Positions 34,574 through 46,176 of a stretch of 64,000 nt of DNA are shown in pieces (position 1 is the first letter of the stretch; each line of letters begins with the position of its first letter). The position numbers were made by a program, and so were the translations under genes. The stretch is from positions 15,219,001-15,283,000 of the forward strand of contig CM060979.1 of assembly GCA_030765065.1 (NCBI GenBank). The letters are read 5' to 3'. A model generated the notes under the pieces. That model saw nothing but the letters and a program-made list of their open reading frames with translations. It had not been told where the DNA came from and did no database searches. This DNA is from Deroplatys truncata. Taxonomy: Eukaryota > Arthropoda > Insecta > Mantodea > Mantidae.

Positions 34574-35148
34574 TTTGTTTCTGTTGTAATAGAATTGGAG
34601 CAATTGAAAATTGGGTCTTGGGTCAAATTCAACACTTTAGCTATTTAGGAAGTTATATTACTTTTAACCAGGATAAGGACATAGACATTAAATTGCAGAA
34701 ATATCAGAGTATCTGCGGTACTATAAGCAGAACATTAAAAATTACAGAAGAGAAACAAAAATTAAATTTTATAAGGCGATGCCTCTACCTGTTCTATTAT
34801 ATGACAGTGAATTCTGGGTGATGAGGAGAAAATATTGCAGTCATGTTTAGGCTGCAGAAATTAAATTTTTACGAACAGTTAAAGGTTGCACTAAATTGGA
34901 CAGCATCCCTAATGAAGTAATTAGGCAAGAACGGAATATTTTTGTAGTGAAGGATAAACTAGAAGAACGAAAACACAAATGGAAAGAACGTTCGTAAAGA
35001 ATGGAGGAAAGAAGGATTTCAAAGATGGCCTTACAATATAAACCTATAGGAAAGAGGGACATAGGTAGGCCAGTTAAAAGATGGAATTGAGGCTGGAACA
35101 GTTCGATAGGTCTAATCCTTGAAAGGCAAAAGAAGAAGAAGAAGTGGT
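34574..35148 (+). pseudogene. LINE reverse transcriptase C-terminal fragment
   Basis: Begins in the region FSYLGSYITFNQDKDIDIKL (after the RT catalytic core), followed by QSICGTISRTLK. It continues in shifted frames with QAAEIKFLRTVKGCT-like, EERKHKWKER and a QYKPIGKRDIGRP motif typical of the 3' ends of RTE/CR1-like insect LINEs. It ends in an AAG-rich tail near 35118-35140. The endonuclease and RT core are absent, and several stops are present. Confidence 0.78.
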
Positions 35149-35223
35149 TATGCGATCAGCGTGGAATTTCAAAGCGATCACAAAGCGACCCGCTTTTTAA
35201 AAAACCGACTATGGCTTTTATTT

Positions 35224-36860
35224 TGAGGCAGTATTTTTAACCCTTAAATGATTTTAGTCAAATCTGATATATTACGTAATTTAATAATGTAGGAGCTGTG
35301 AGAATAATACGTTAAACGTTGCTAACAATGAGGTAACCTTGAGGCAATAATGAGTTTGAGGGTTTAATAATGTTACTTGTGATTCTTGGAAGCAATAATG
35401 TAATCTTTGTGACAGTTTATAAAATAGCCAATCAACAAGCAGAAAAAAGCTTACGTTAAATAAAAGTATTGTATTGGATTAGGAATAGCCAATCAGAAAC
35501 TGAAATATAGAAAATTTACAAATCTAGAAGTCAGTTGGTTGCAGACAGTGTTTCTAACCGGACGCGAGATGTGTCCTCGTGAAATTTAATACGTATTTTG
35601 TGTGAGAAAATAGTTTACGTGTTTAAAAAGTGCAAGTATTTAATAAATCTTACAGCTCTCTATATCAGTGAAGTGTTGTTTAAATCGTGCCAAGAATTAA
35701 TAAAAAATCTAATGCGTTACACTCACATGACTTTCTCTACTCTTGTACAAACTATTTATACAAACGCTTATTCTCCATCTACTTCATGTTAATCGAGATA
35801 AACATTTGCAGACTCTATCTTATTGCTAATTTTCTTGTGGGTGTAAGGGAAATATATATTTACAAGGGCAATATAGAAATACAGTAGCCTTTAAGGACAT
35901 ACATATCTCTTAATAGCTGGTTGCTAGGTGCAGCACCATTCCCTTTGCCACATATTATAACTCTTTGCATATCCAAGACAAAAAAATGAATAACGAATTC
36001 CCATTTGAGAAAATAAGTATTGAAAAATATAAGGGAATAACAAGCAATATCTCGAAAACGGTTCACGCAACAAAAAAATGTATTTGACATAAATTGTGTA
36101 TTTTAACGCGATCTACATTTTTTGCGCAGTAAAATTTTGTCTATCTCTTATGGTTTACCAGTTATGCAAAAGTCTTTCACAATTAAGAATACTTTTGAAG
36201 ACATTCCCAGGAAATTCAAGATATACATTTTACTTGTCATGAAAATATCTTAAACATATGATACTATAATCAAAATCGTTAGTCATTTTTGAGAAAATTA
36301 AAATTTTCGTAAAATCTTCCATGCAAAGGGTAATATGGAGTGTCGCATCCCTGGAAGATACTGAACCTAAATACCAAGTTTGGTGTTTATCCGACTGTTC
36401 GTTTCTGAGTTATGCTGTTCACAGACAGACACACAGACACACAGACACACACACGGACATGTTTCCAAAAATGCTTTTTTTTGGATTCAAGGTGTCTCAA
36501 AACATATATTTCCGGTGAAATCTCGGTATCGAATTTTTGGGTGGAATACAATACTTCCCCTACTTACTATACGTAGTAGAGAAAGTAAAAAAGGAGTGAA
36601 TAAAAATTATAATCTGTGTAAGCCTACATTCTTCAGTCGCACCACTCCCTGCTAAGACATTCACGTCTCTAAAAATAAATACTGACGCAGCCGAGGCAAA
36701 CATAAATATTTTAAAGAAACAGTCAAATTAGAAAGTTAATATTTTTAAATTTTTTTGACGAAGCCTACCGGGTACCTACGTGCGGTAGCAACTACTTCAA
36801 GTTCGGCTCCCCAACAGTCGAAATATAATACATCATCTTCAAATTGACGCCCAAAACGTG
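35224..36860 (+). mobile_element. L element copy 4, interrupted by HT
   Basis: Starts TGAGGCAGTATTTTTAACCC and runs to AATTAATAAAA at 35706. It resumes at 36589 with AGGAGTGAATAAAAATTATA, continuing to the leader part with CGGCTCCCCAACAG and TTGACGCCCAAAACGTG. The pre-insertion sequence AATAAAAGGAGTGA is known from other copies, so the break is precise. Confidence 0.72.
35709..36588 (-). mobile_element. HT unit inserted in an L element
   Basis: Complete T-H unit: plus-strand start TCTAATGCGTTACACTCACA, H/T boundary at the A-run near 35983, end CGTAGTAGAGAAAGTAA. It lies exactly in the A-run of the AATAAAA|GGAGTG polyadenylation-like signal of the L element. Beyond the A-run itself no target duplication is seen. 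Confidence 0.88.
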
Positions 36861-37103
36861 TGGCAAATAACGTAAAGATAATAACTACTTCAATTCACGT
36901 GTTTATTCTGATTAACAAGAACTATACAAACGAATAACATTTTGCAAGAAGAGATTATAGGAGAGCGAGTTACGTGAATGGAACACCAGTTTTTTTCATG
37001 TGTTTATGTTTAATATTCTGTATATATTTGAGTTAGCTTTTTATTATTTTAAAAATATTTCAGAAATTGTTTTACTTAAACCTTATTTGTGTTTTCTTAT
37101 TCT
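36861..37103. other. No recognisable feature
   Basis: Short AT-rich interval between L copy 4 and a LINE. Confidence 0.5.
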
Positions 37104-39277
37104 TCTTTTAGTATAGATAGATAGATACTTTATTTGTACATTTTTACACAATTCTTTTTACAGTATTCCACATATAAACTAACTTAACCTATGTACAAAT
37201 TTCCTTGCCAGCTATACCGCTCTTTTTGCCTTCTGGCTTATCTCAGCATCCTTTGCTACCTTTAATCCCTATTGCCCATCCTCTCCTTCCTCCGTTTACC
37301 TTTGTACCTTTCTTATCTCTCTTACTTTTCTAATCAATTTCTCTTTTACTTTCTTTAAGAACTCCCCCATATTCTTATTTTACTTTTCTTCCTTTCTCGT
37401 TAACATTTTAATTGCTACTATTTTTCTATCCATTGTTTCCTATTTTTCTTCCCATACTTTTTGTCTCCATTCTGCTAATTCTTTGCATTCTGTCATATAA
37501 TGCTCTGTGTTTTCACTACCTCCGCATAATTCACAAATTCCATTTTTACTTTCTCTACTACGTACAGTAAGTAGGGGAAGTATTGTATTCCACCCAAAAA
37601 TTCCATACCGAGATTTCACCGGAAATATATGTTTTGAGACCCACTGAATCCAACAAAAAAAGCATTTTCGGAAACATGTCCGTGTGTGTGTCTGTGTGTG
37701 TGTGTGTCTGTGAACAGCATAACTCAAAAACGAACAGTCGGATAAACACCAAACTTGGTATTTAGGTTCAGTATCTTCCAGAGTTGCGACACGAAGGTTT
37801 TCAACAAAATCCCCCACCCCAGAGTACCCTTTACATGGAACATTTTTCGAAAATTTTAATTTTCTCAAAAATGGTTTTAACGATTTTGATTAAAATATCA
37901 TATGTTTAAGATATTTTCATGACAAATAAAATGTATATCTTGAATTTTCTGGGAATGTCTCCAAAAGTATTCTCCATTGTGAACGACTTTTGCATAACTG
38001 GTAAACCATAAGAGATAGACAAAATTTTACTACACAAAAAATGTAGATCGCGTTAAAATACACAATTTATGTCATATACATTTGTTTTGTTGAGTGAACC
38101 ATTTTAGAGATATTGCTTGTTATTCCCTTAAATTTTTCAATACTTATTTTCTCAAATGGGAATTCGCTATTCATTTTTACTTTCTCTACTACGTATAGTA
38201 AGTAGGGGAAGTATTGTATTCCACCCAAAATTACGATACCGAGATTTCACCGGAAATACATGTTTTTAGAACCCCTGAATCCAAAAAAGCGTTATTGGAA
38301 ACATGTCCGTGTGTGCGTGTGTCTGTCTGTGTGTGTGTCTGTGAACAGCATAACTCAGAAACGAACAGTCGGATAAACACCAAACTTGGTATTTGGGTTC
38401 AGTATCTTCCAAGGATGCGACGCGAAGGTTTTCAAGAAAATCCCCCCACCCCAGAGTACCCTTTACATGGAACATTTTTCGAAAATTTTAATTTTCTCAA
38501 AATTGGCTCCAACGATTTTGATTAAAGTATCATATGTTTAACATATTTTTATGACAAATAAAATGTATATCTTGAATTTCCTGGGGAATGTCTGCAAAAG
38601 TATTCTTTATTGTGAACGACTTTTGCATAACTGGTAAACCATAAGAGATACACAAAAGTTTACTACACAAAAAATGTAGATCGCGTTAAAATACACAATT
38701 TGTCATATACATTTTTTTGTGAGTGAACCATTTTCGAGATATTACTTGTTATTCCCTTAAATTTATCAATACTTATTTTCTAAAATGGGAATTCGTTATT
38801 CATTTTTTTGTCTTGGATATGCAAAGAGTTATAATCTGTGGCAAAGGGAATGGTGCTGCACCTAGCAACCAGTTATTAAGAGATATGTATGTGCTTAAAG
38901 GCTACTGCATTTCTATATTGCCCTTATAAATATATATTCCCCTTACATCTACAAGAAAATTAGCAATAAGATAGAGTCTGCAAATGTTTATCTCGACTAA
39001 CATGAAGTAGATGGAGAATAAGCGTTTGTAAAAATAGTTTGTAGAGTAGAGAAAGTCATGTGAGTGTAACACATCAGATTTTTTTGTACCTCTCAGCTCT
39101 CTCAGATAAATTGATCCTGTTCTCATCCATGCAAACGCTTCTTTTTCTGCTCTATTACAATAATGCACATACCCTTGTCTTCCCCATTTCCTTTTTACTA
39201 ATCTATTGATGATTTTTTATTCTCTAAGCTTCCCCAAATCTCTTGTCTTTCTATGTCCTCCACTCTCTTTTAGTATA
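37104..39277 (-). mobile_element. 5'-truncated LINE with 12-bp TSD, split by HT
   Basis: The direct repeat TCTTTTAGTATA stands at 37104-37115 and 39266-39277. Between them, on the minus strand, is a LINE 3' end. The part 39265-39080 encodes YVHYCNRAEKEAFAWMRTGS and RELRG. After the HT array (37558-39079) the frame resumes at 37557 with NGICELCGGSENTEHYMTEC, a C-x2-C-x6-H-x4-C zinc-knuckle-like motif found near the C-terminus of many LINE ORF2 proteins. The 3' tail is (TATC)n. It is homologous to the LINE at 42567-43805. Confidence 0.83.
37558..39079 (+). mobile_element. HT array H-H-T in a LINE
   Basis: H 37558-38178, H 38179-38808, T 38809-39079. Because the host LINE frame is known on both sides, the limits are clear: CCATTTTT before ACTTTCTCTACTACG, and CATCAGAT followed by TTTTTTGTACC. 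The LINE reading frame needs T3 or T6 at the empty site, so the array sits inside a T-run with no other duplicated bases. Both H modules carry GT-rich microsatellites (37682-37710, 38308-38342). Confidence 0.9.
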
Positions 39278-40195
39278 AGTTTGCGTGTTCAAATGTTAAG
39301 TATGGCATATTGACGAGTTATTTGAATTTTTTTTAATAATTACATCTGCTAGAGAAATGAGTGCCTTGCCTCACAAACAGGAGCCAGTACAGGAAATGTT
39401 TTACTTTGCTAGTGTTGCTGTGAAAACTCAGGAATTTAGCACCATTTTGAGACGTAAAAATAATGAAAACGGAACTACAAGAAGCTCTCAGCTACAGGTA
39501 AAATAGAAGATAATTTTAATGTAATTTATTTCCGTGGTTTTATGAGTTAAGGTCTTTTTTCCCATGCTAAGAGGGCAGGAGAATTTGGGAAAAAATTGGG
39601 GAGGGTTCTGCGTCCCATAAATCATCAGAGAAGAGCAGCAGCAGCATTGGTAGAAAACTCACTCCCCCAATTTTCATTAATCCAATTTAAATTAGTTCTG
39701 GAGGCCGGGCAAGCATACTCCGAGAGACCCGAACCTCGCTTGCTTGCTTCGTCAGCAATAATATATCGTTAAATCTTTGCGTCACGCTCTTCGCTTTTCT
39801 TTTATTTATTTATTTTCAGGGTTTTCCTTTTCGTCGTCCCTCGTAATTTTTTGTTCGGGTGGCTCTTATACGTATATACATGGATCGGGCAGAACCGAAA
39901 TGCTCTTGCCTCTTTTTTCCCCCCCTTCCTTTTGCCTGTTTTCTCTTGTCTCTTTTCGTTTCGTGTTCGTCGTTTATGTTTTGTTTCGCGTTGTTCGATT
40001 TTTTATGGCTGTTATTGTTGTTATTTTTTAAAGTGGTGCATCAGGGTTACATGGCAGAATGAGGTAGTGCAAGATGGGCATAAGCATGCGTTATAGTTGA
40101 TCTCTTCCTCCAGATACATTATCATCGCTTCTTCATTTCCATCATTACTTGCACTAAAAGGTGTGTGACCTCTCTGAACGGATACAAAACTAGGT
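39278..40195. other. No recognisable gene
   Basis: Contains a pyrimidine-rich tract at 39780-40030 that keeps several frames open without any domain signature. I treat these as compositional. Confidence 0.55.
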
Positions 40196-41090
40196 CTGAT
40201 GTGTTACACTCACATGACTTTCTCTACTCTTGTACAAACTATTTATACAAACGCTTATTCTCCATCTACTTCATGTTAATTGAGATAAACATTTGCAGAC
40301 TCTATCTTATTGCTAATTTTCTTGTAGATGTAAGGGGAATATATATTTACAAGGGCAATATAGAAATACAGTAGCCTTTAAGCACATACATATCTCTTAA
40401 TAGCTGGTTGCTAGGTGCAGCACCATTCTCTTTGCCACAGATTAATACTCTTTGCATATCTAAGACAGAAAAATGAATAACGAATTCCCATTTGAGAAAA
40501 TAAGTATTGGAAAATTTAAGGGAATAACAAGCAATATCTCGAAAATGGTTCACTCAACAACAAAAATGTATATGACATAAATTGTGTATTTTAACGCGAT
40601 CTACATTTTTTGTGTAGTAAAATTTTGTCTGTCTCTTATGGTTTACCAGTTATGCAAAAGTCGTTCACAATGAAGAATACTTTTGGAGACATTCCCAGGA
40701 AATTCGAGATATACTTTTCATTTGTCATGAAAACATCTTAAACATTTGATATTTTAATCAAAATCGTTAGACATTTTTGAGAAAATTAAAATTTTCGAAA
40801 AATGTTCCATGTAAAGGGTAATATGGGGTGGGGGGATTTTCTTGAAAACCTTCGTGTCGCATCCCTGGAAGATACTGAACCTAAATACCAAGTTTGGTGT
40901 TTATCCGACTGTTCGTTTCTGAGTTATGCTGTTCACAGTCACACAGACACACACACGGACATGTTTCCAAAAATGTTTTTTTTTGGATTCAGAGGGCCTC
41001 AAAACATATATTTCCGGTGAAATCTCGGTATCGAATTTTTGGGTGGAATACAATACTTCCCCTACTTACTATACGTAGTAGAGAAAGTAA
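40196..41090 (-). mobile_element. HT unit, T-H, complete
   Basis: Plus-strand start TCTGATGTGTTACACTCACA, H/T boundary near 40470, end CGTAGTAGAGAAAGTAA at 41090. The microsatellite is very short (40937-40958). It abuts the RNase H part of a LINE. Confidence 0.88.
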
Positions 41091-41657
41091 AAATAGTCAT
41101 CTTATCAGACTCAAAATCAACCATAGATGAAATAGTAAATTACAATAATAATACAACAAGAAATATTAAAGAAATAAGAAGCCTAGTTAAAGCAGTTGAA
41201 ACTAGAAATCATGTCACTCTACAATGGATCCCAGCTCATGTTGGACTTTAGGACAATGAACATACAGATTAATTAGCAAAGAAAGGTGCAGTACAACAAA
41301 TAAAACCTATAGAACAAATAGAAATAAATAAACAATTAAATAACATTTCAAAAGACAGCAGAGACTTGATGAAGCAGATAAACTAAAGAATAAAGATTAT
41401 AAAAATATTAAATTTAGAGTTAATATACAAAAAATGCCAAGGAAGGCTGCAGTGGTCTTATTAAGGATAACAACTGCCCATGATTACGTCGCGGAACATC
41501 TCTACAAGATAGGATGCCTACCTACACCCAAGTGCACCCTCTGTGAAGAAGATGTCATCCTAATCAAACAGCATCTCGCCAAATGCAAAGGCCTTAAAAG
41601 TGATAACTTACAGACTTTCTATTGGGAAGCAAGAGGGAAAATGATGCAAATCAATTA
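41091..41657 (+). pseudogene. LINE RNase H and C-terminal zinc knuckle
   Basis: Starts in the RNase H domain: IVILSDSKSTIDEI (catalytic Asp of the DS motif), HVTLQWIPAHVGL, then after a stop DNEHTD and LAKKGAVQ, the final RNase H block. Downstream comes RITTAHDYVAEHLYKIGCLP, a segment typical of I/R1/Jockey-group ORF2, and CTLCEEDVILIKQHLAKC, a C-x2-C-x8-H-x4-C-like knuckle. Stops at 41250 and 41271 plus a frameshift near 41360 kill it. The 5' portion ends at the HT unit. Confidence 0.84.
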
Positions 41658-42566
41658 ATCCCTAATGCCATTGGTTGAAGAAGTATGTTTCTGCCCCACG
41701 TATGGAAACCAATTTGAAACCAGTTGTATTGTCTTTATGTTGCTTGCACTACGCTTTGGGCGCCAATTTGAATTAGTGTGTGTTGTATTGTATTTCGACT
41801 GTTGGGGAGCTGAACTTGAAGTAGTTGCAACCACACGTATAGTAAAAAGTTTCGGGTAGCCTTCGTCCCAAATTTACTTTATGGTAGCCTTTGCCCCCCC
41901 AAATGTTTAAAAAATGTTAACTTTGTAATTTTTGACTATTTTTTTAAATATTATATATTTATGTTTGCCTCGGCTGCGTCAGTATTTATATTTTTTTTAG
42001 AGACATGAATGTCTTAGCAGGGAGTGGTGCGACTGAAGAATGTAGGCTTACACAGATTTTAATTTTACTTCACTCCTTTTATTAATGCTTGACACGATTT
42101 AAATAACACTTCACTGAATAGAGAGAGAGCTGTGAGATTTTTTTATTAATTACTTGCACTTTTTAACATGTAAACTATTTTTGTCTCGCACACAAAATAC
42201 GTATTCAACTTCTCGAGGACACATCTCGCGTCCGGTTAGTAACACTGTCTACAAGCAACTGAACTCTGAATTTGTAAATTTTGCTATATTTCAGTTTTTG
42301 TTTGGCTAATCCTAGTCCAATACTATACCTTCATTTAACTAAAGCTTTTTTCTGGTTGTGGATTGGCTATTTTATAAACTGTCACAAAAATTACATTATT
42401 GCTTCCAAGAATCACAAGTAACATTAAAGTATCAAATACATTATTGCCTCAAGGTTACCACATTGTTAGCAACTTTTAACCTATTATCCTCACAGCTCCT
42501 ATATTATTAAATTACGTAATACATTCACATAACATTATTACACATGGATACACTAATATAAACATA

Positions 42567-43805
42567 TACAGTATGGTATAGTATTTATTGTGCTAAGAGT
42601 TTTACAAATTTGATTGTCTACTGCACTTTGACCCTGGCCACTCATTCAGTAGACAATACTACAGTTTATTTACATTTTACAATTTCTTGTCAATAAATTA
42701 CCTTGCTCTTTTTTTTTCATGTCCCATTTCCACTTGTTTTTCACTTTTCATTTATTGATTACTTAACCATCACACATTCACTATAGTTTTCCATTCAAAG
42801 TAAGATGCACTACCTCTTACTTTTCTCTTTCCACTGTCCAAAGCCATTTATTTTTTACTTTACACCAAAACTGTCCAATGCTTCTAGCGTCTTTACATAT
42901 CATTTCAATTATAAGTGTATTTCTATCCCCCTTCAACCACTTCTTATTAAAAATTCTTTTCTCCAATTTTCTGTTCCTTGGCACTTAAATACTATGTGTT
43001 CAATGTCTTCATTACCACCACATATCTGACATTGGTTCTGAGGAATACCCTGTCTTAGCCCTTTTAGTCTCCATGCTGCGGTTCTTAACCATGCAATAGA
43101 TTCTCTCCCTTCTTTATTTACTATGTCTATATATTTTTCCCTACCCCATGTATTTTTCATTGTCCTATAATAAACTAATGAGCTCTTTTCGGCAATCTCA
43201 CTGAACATGATTTGTATTTCTATATCTTCCAGTCTTTTCCTTGCCTTTTTCCAAAAAATTTTCACGTTATTTTCTCTCCTTCTCCATATATCTCCTAACC
43301 CATTTTTCTCCAAAATGTTCCGTAATTTACTTACCCATCCATCATTCATTAAGCTCTTCTCTTGGTATTCTATATATTGTCTTAACACATTACTTTTTCC
43401 TAGATTTAAAGTTGTGAACAAAATTTCAAAGCTCTTTCCATTATCTTCCCCTTAGTTGGCACCCTCCCCATCTCTAATTGTGCTACCTGTCTTACAATTG
43501 ACTTCGGTAGCCCTAGTATTTCTCTACAAAACATCCTGTGCACCTCATCTATACTTTCCCATCCTCTATCTAATCCCCATATTTCTATACCATACATCAT
43601 TTTTGCCTCCACAACCATCTCATAAACGTTTTCCAGCCATTTAACATTTATATTAGGTACTTTATATTTGCAGCTTCTAATTGCTGCCATCGCCCCTTTA
43701 CCTTTTGCCAATGCAAACTTCCTTTGTTTCTCCCATTTATTACCTCCATCTATTTTTACTCCCAAATAGATACAGTCACGCACCACCCTGTAATTTTTAT
43801 TCTGA
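42567..43805 (-). mobile_element. 5'-truncated LINE with 12-bp TSD
   Basis: AATATAAACATA occurs at 42555-42566 and again at 43806-43817, within a region that is continuous in other L copies. It is therefore a target duplication. On the minus strand the insertion encodes the end of an RT-containing ORF2, then a 3' UTR ending in an ACTATACCATACTG tail. Confidence 0.85.
42933..43805 (-). pseudogene. LINE ORF2 C-terminal part, one frameshift
   Basis: The first piece (43805-43406) has VRDCIYLGVKIDGGNKWEKQ (post-catalytic RT region), EAKMMYGIEIWGLDRGW and MFCREILGLPKSIVRQVAQL. After a frameshift near 43410-43440 the second piece (to 42933) continues with LNLGKSNVLRQYIEYQEKSL, ESIAWLRTAAWRLKGLRQGI and CQICGGNEDIEHIVFKC, a zinc knuckle. 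The RT catalytic YADD is upstream of the truncation. The clade is not assigned. Confidence 0.82.
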
Positions 43806-43945
43806 AATATAAACATACATAATGACAGTAATATACACTTTTTATATATTGTTACATACACATACTGCTTTAAGGCAGGCTGTTATTGAATTTATATGTT
43901 ATATAATTAGACTGAAATCATATAAGTGTTAAAAATACTGCCCCA

Positions 43946-44899
43946 CATTCCACTCAAAAATTAAATTGGGAGAAAGTAGAAAAGAAAGACATTTAGAAGA
44001 TAATACGATTAAATGCATTTTAATGCACCAAGGACAAAAACACAAACAACGGCAACTTGAAATACGCAAAAACGTATTGAAATCATTACTTAGAAGCAAT
44101 TTAAGTCATCAGGGCCGATCATATGTTTGTATACAGACAAGGCGCACATAAAGACGAGCAAGAAGCGGGAGAGAGAGAGAGACCAGCTACCGAATCAACA
44201 AATCGGAATGACATGCTGGTATTGGAGGGGGATGTTGGAGGCCAGGCTCGTGTTAACCCTCCAACCAACCATCACCGACATTTTCAAGTGGCAAGGTAAT
44301 TAATTTATATGCTGCTCTTCTTCATCTGTTGCTCGAGCGAAAACCAGGGAAAGGCGTGGCAAGATCTTCTGAGCCAGATACCAGCAGGTTCCTCACCTTC
44401 GGGAAACAAACTAACTATGTCTCATGGTCACCTTACTTTAATTAAACAACGGATACAGAGAACAAAACGTTCCGGTCATACAAAACGATGTTAAACATCA
44501 AAACGCATTTCAAATAACCAGCTGTAGGTACAGGAAAGGATGTAAGACGTGCCTTTTATACATGACATCTTGAACAGACAGCGATTTAACAGGCAAGACT
44601 AACATCAATATTTAGAGTTATTCAAAGAATTCTGAACATAAGCAGGTTTCTGACATCACCAAGACGGTAGGAGATTAAAATTTTGACCACTAAAACAAAA
44701 TGAATGGGTTTTCAGGATAAATGTTCCTTGAAATTCAAATCAAATTAACAAAACAGGAGCTTGGAATAAATTAAAAACTATTTAAAGAGAGATTACTACC
44801 AGTGCTAAATTTACAAAATTCATTAACTCAGGAACTATAAGATTTAACAGTGAAATTTGAGAAAGGTGTTTTCATTACGTTGCTTTCCCCACAGATTGG
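43946..44899. other. No recognisable gene
   Basis: Includes a short GA run at 44168-44182. No motif-bearing frame was found. Confidence 0.55.
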
Positions 44900-46176
44900 A
44901 AATCCAATTTGAAATAGATATTTAACTTTGTAATTAAACTGTTTCTTTAAATATTTATGTTTGCCTCGGCTGCGTCAGTATTATTGTTAGAGACGTGTTT
45001 TTTTTTTTTTTTTTTTTTGTATTTAGGTGGTGCGACTGAAGAATGTAGGCTTACACAGATTATAATTCTACTTCACTCCTTTTATTAATGCTTGATACGA
45101 TTTAAATAACACTTCACTGATATAGGGAGCTGTGAGATTCTTTTTATTAACTAATTACACGTTTTAACACGTAAACTTATTTTTCGTCTCACACGAATAC
45201 GTATTAAATCTCTCGAGGACGCACAAGCAACGAATCCAGTTATGAGCACTGTCTGCAAGCAACTGACTTCTAGATTTGTAAATTTTGCTATATTTCAGTT
45301 TCTGATTGGCTAATCCTACTCCAATAGAATATCTTTATTTTACTAAAGCTTTTTCTGGTTGTTGATTGGCTATTTTATAAACTGTCACTAAAATTACATT
45401 ATTGTTACTGCAAGAATCACAAGTAGTACTGCTAAACTTCCTTACTCATTGCCTCAAGTTACCTCATTGTTAGCAACTTTTAACCTATTATTCTCACAGC
45501 TCCTACATTATTAAGTTACGTAATACATTCACATAATATTATTACACATGGATACAATAATATAAGCATATTGTCGTGACCTCTTAACAAACTAGCTCAA
45601 AGGGGGGGGGTAGAGCGACTGGTACCGAGGATCTTAAAGTTATATTTCACATTATGCGAAGTCAGACGGGGGACGCAGCTGAGAGAAATTATGAAACTAT
45701 ATCAAAATATTCCTAGTAATAGTATTATTTCATGGTGTGGATGAGGGAAGGGACTATCTACTATAGTAATTTACACATAATAAAAGTGGATGGCTAGTGG
45801 TTTTAATGATGTAAAGGGGTTACATTACCTCCTTGTTTCCTTGCCTGTCGGTGGGGGACGCCATACTTCTGCATGAACAGCGCGCACACACACTAACAAC
45901 TTGCCTCTTGCAGTAACTCGCCTCGACTGACTAAACCCACGCTAACTCGGCGTGGTAACGCTATGCTAACTGGCTTATCCCCTCCACTCTTGCGCAATAT
46001 CCGATCTGGCAACCAGGCCACATACGCAATAATGCTCGTACGTCACATCATGCAATGACTGTTACATACATTTTACAAATTATTACATACACATATTGCT
46101 TCAATGCGGGCTGTTATTGAATTTACATATTACATAATTTGACTGAAATCATTTAAGTGTTAAAAATACTGCCTCA
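44900..46176 (-). mobile_element. L element copy 6, interrupted
   Basis: The right end is the complement of TGAGGCAGTATTTTTAACAC at 46176. The left side includes TTGCCTCGGCTGCGTCAG and a decayed leader (TTTCCCCACAGATTGGAAAT). A poly(T) run at 45000-45018 replaces part of the usual sequence. A 479-bp foreign segment (45572-46050) interrupts it. Confidence 0.7.
45572..46050. mobile_element. Possible solo LTR in L copy 6
   Basis: This segment is absent from all other L copies. It begins TGTCGTGAC and ends GTCACATCA, i.e. TG...CA with short imperfect inverted ends, as expected for an LTR of another family. I cannot see a clear 4-6 bp target duplication. No second copy occurs in the window. Confidence 0.42.

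Larger units (their letters stand above)
41690..43945 (-). mobile_element. L element copy 5, interrupted by a LINE
   Basis: The right end is the complement of TGGGGCAGTATTTTTAACAC at 43945, and the left end has leader motifs (GCCCCACGTATGG, TTTGGGCGCCAATTTG). It is split by the LINE at 42567-43805, with its sequence rejoining as ATATAAACATA...CAATGAC-like. The leader shows two primer-binding-site-like repeats about 65 bp apart. Confidence 0.7.

Noticed and set aside
39777..40096. Three overlapping 67-84 codon frames with hydrophobic stretches
   Set aside because: All three frames of one strand are open because the tract is T/C-rich. The hydrophobicity is a composition effect.
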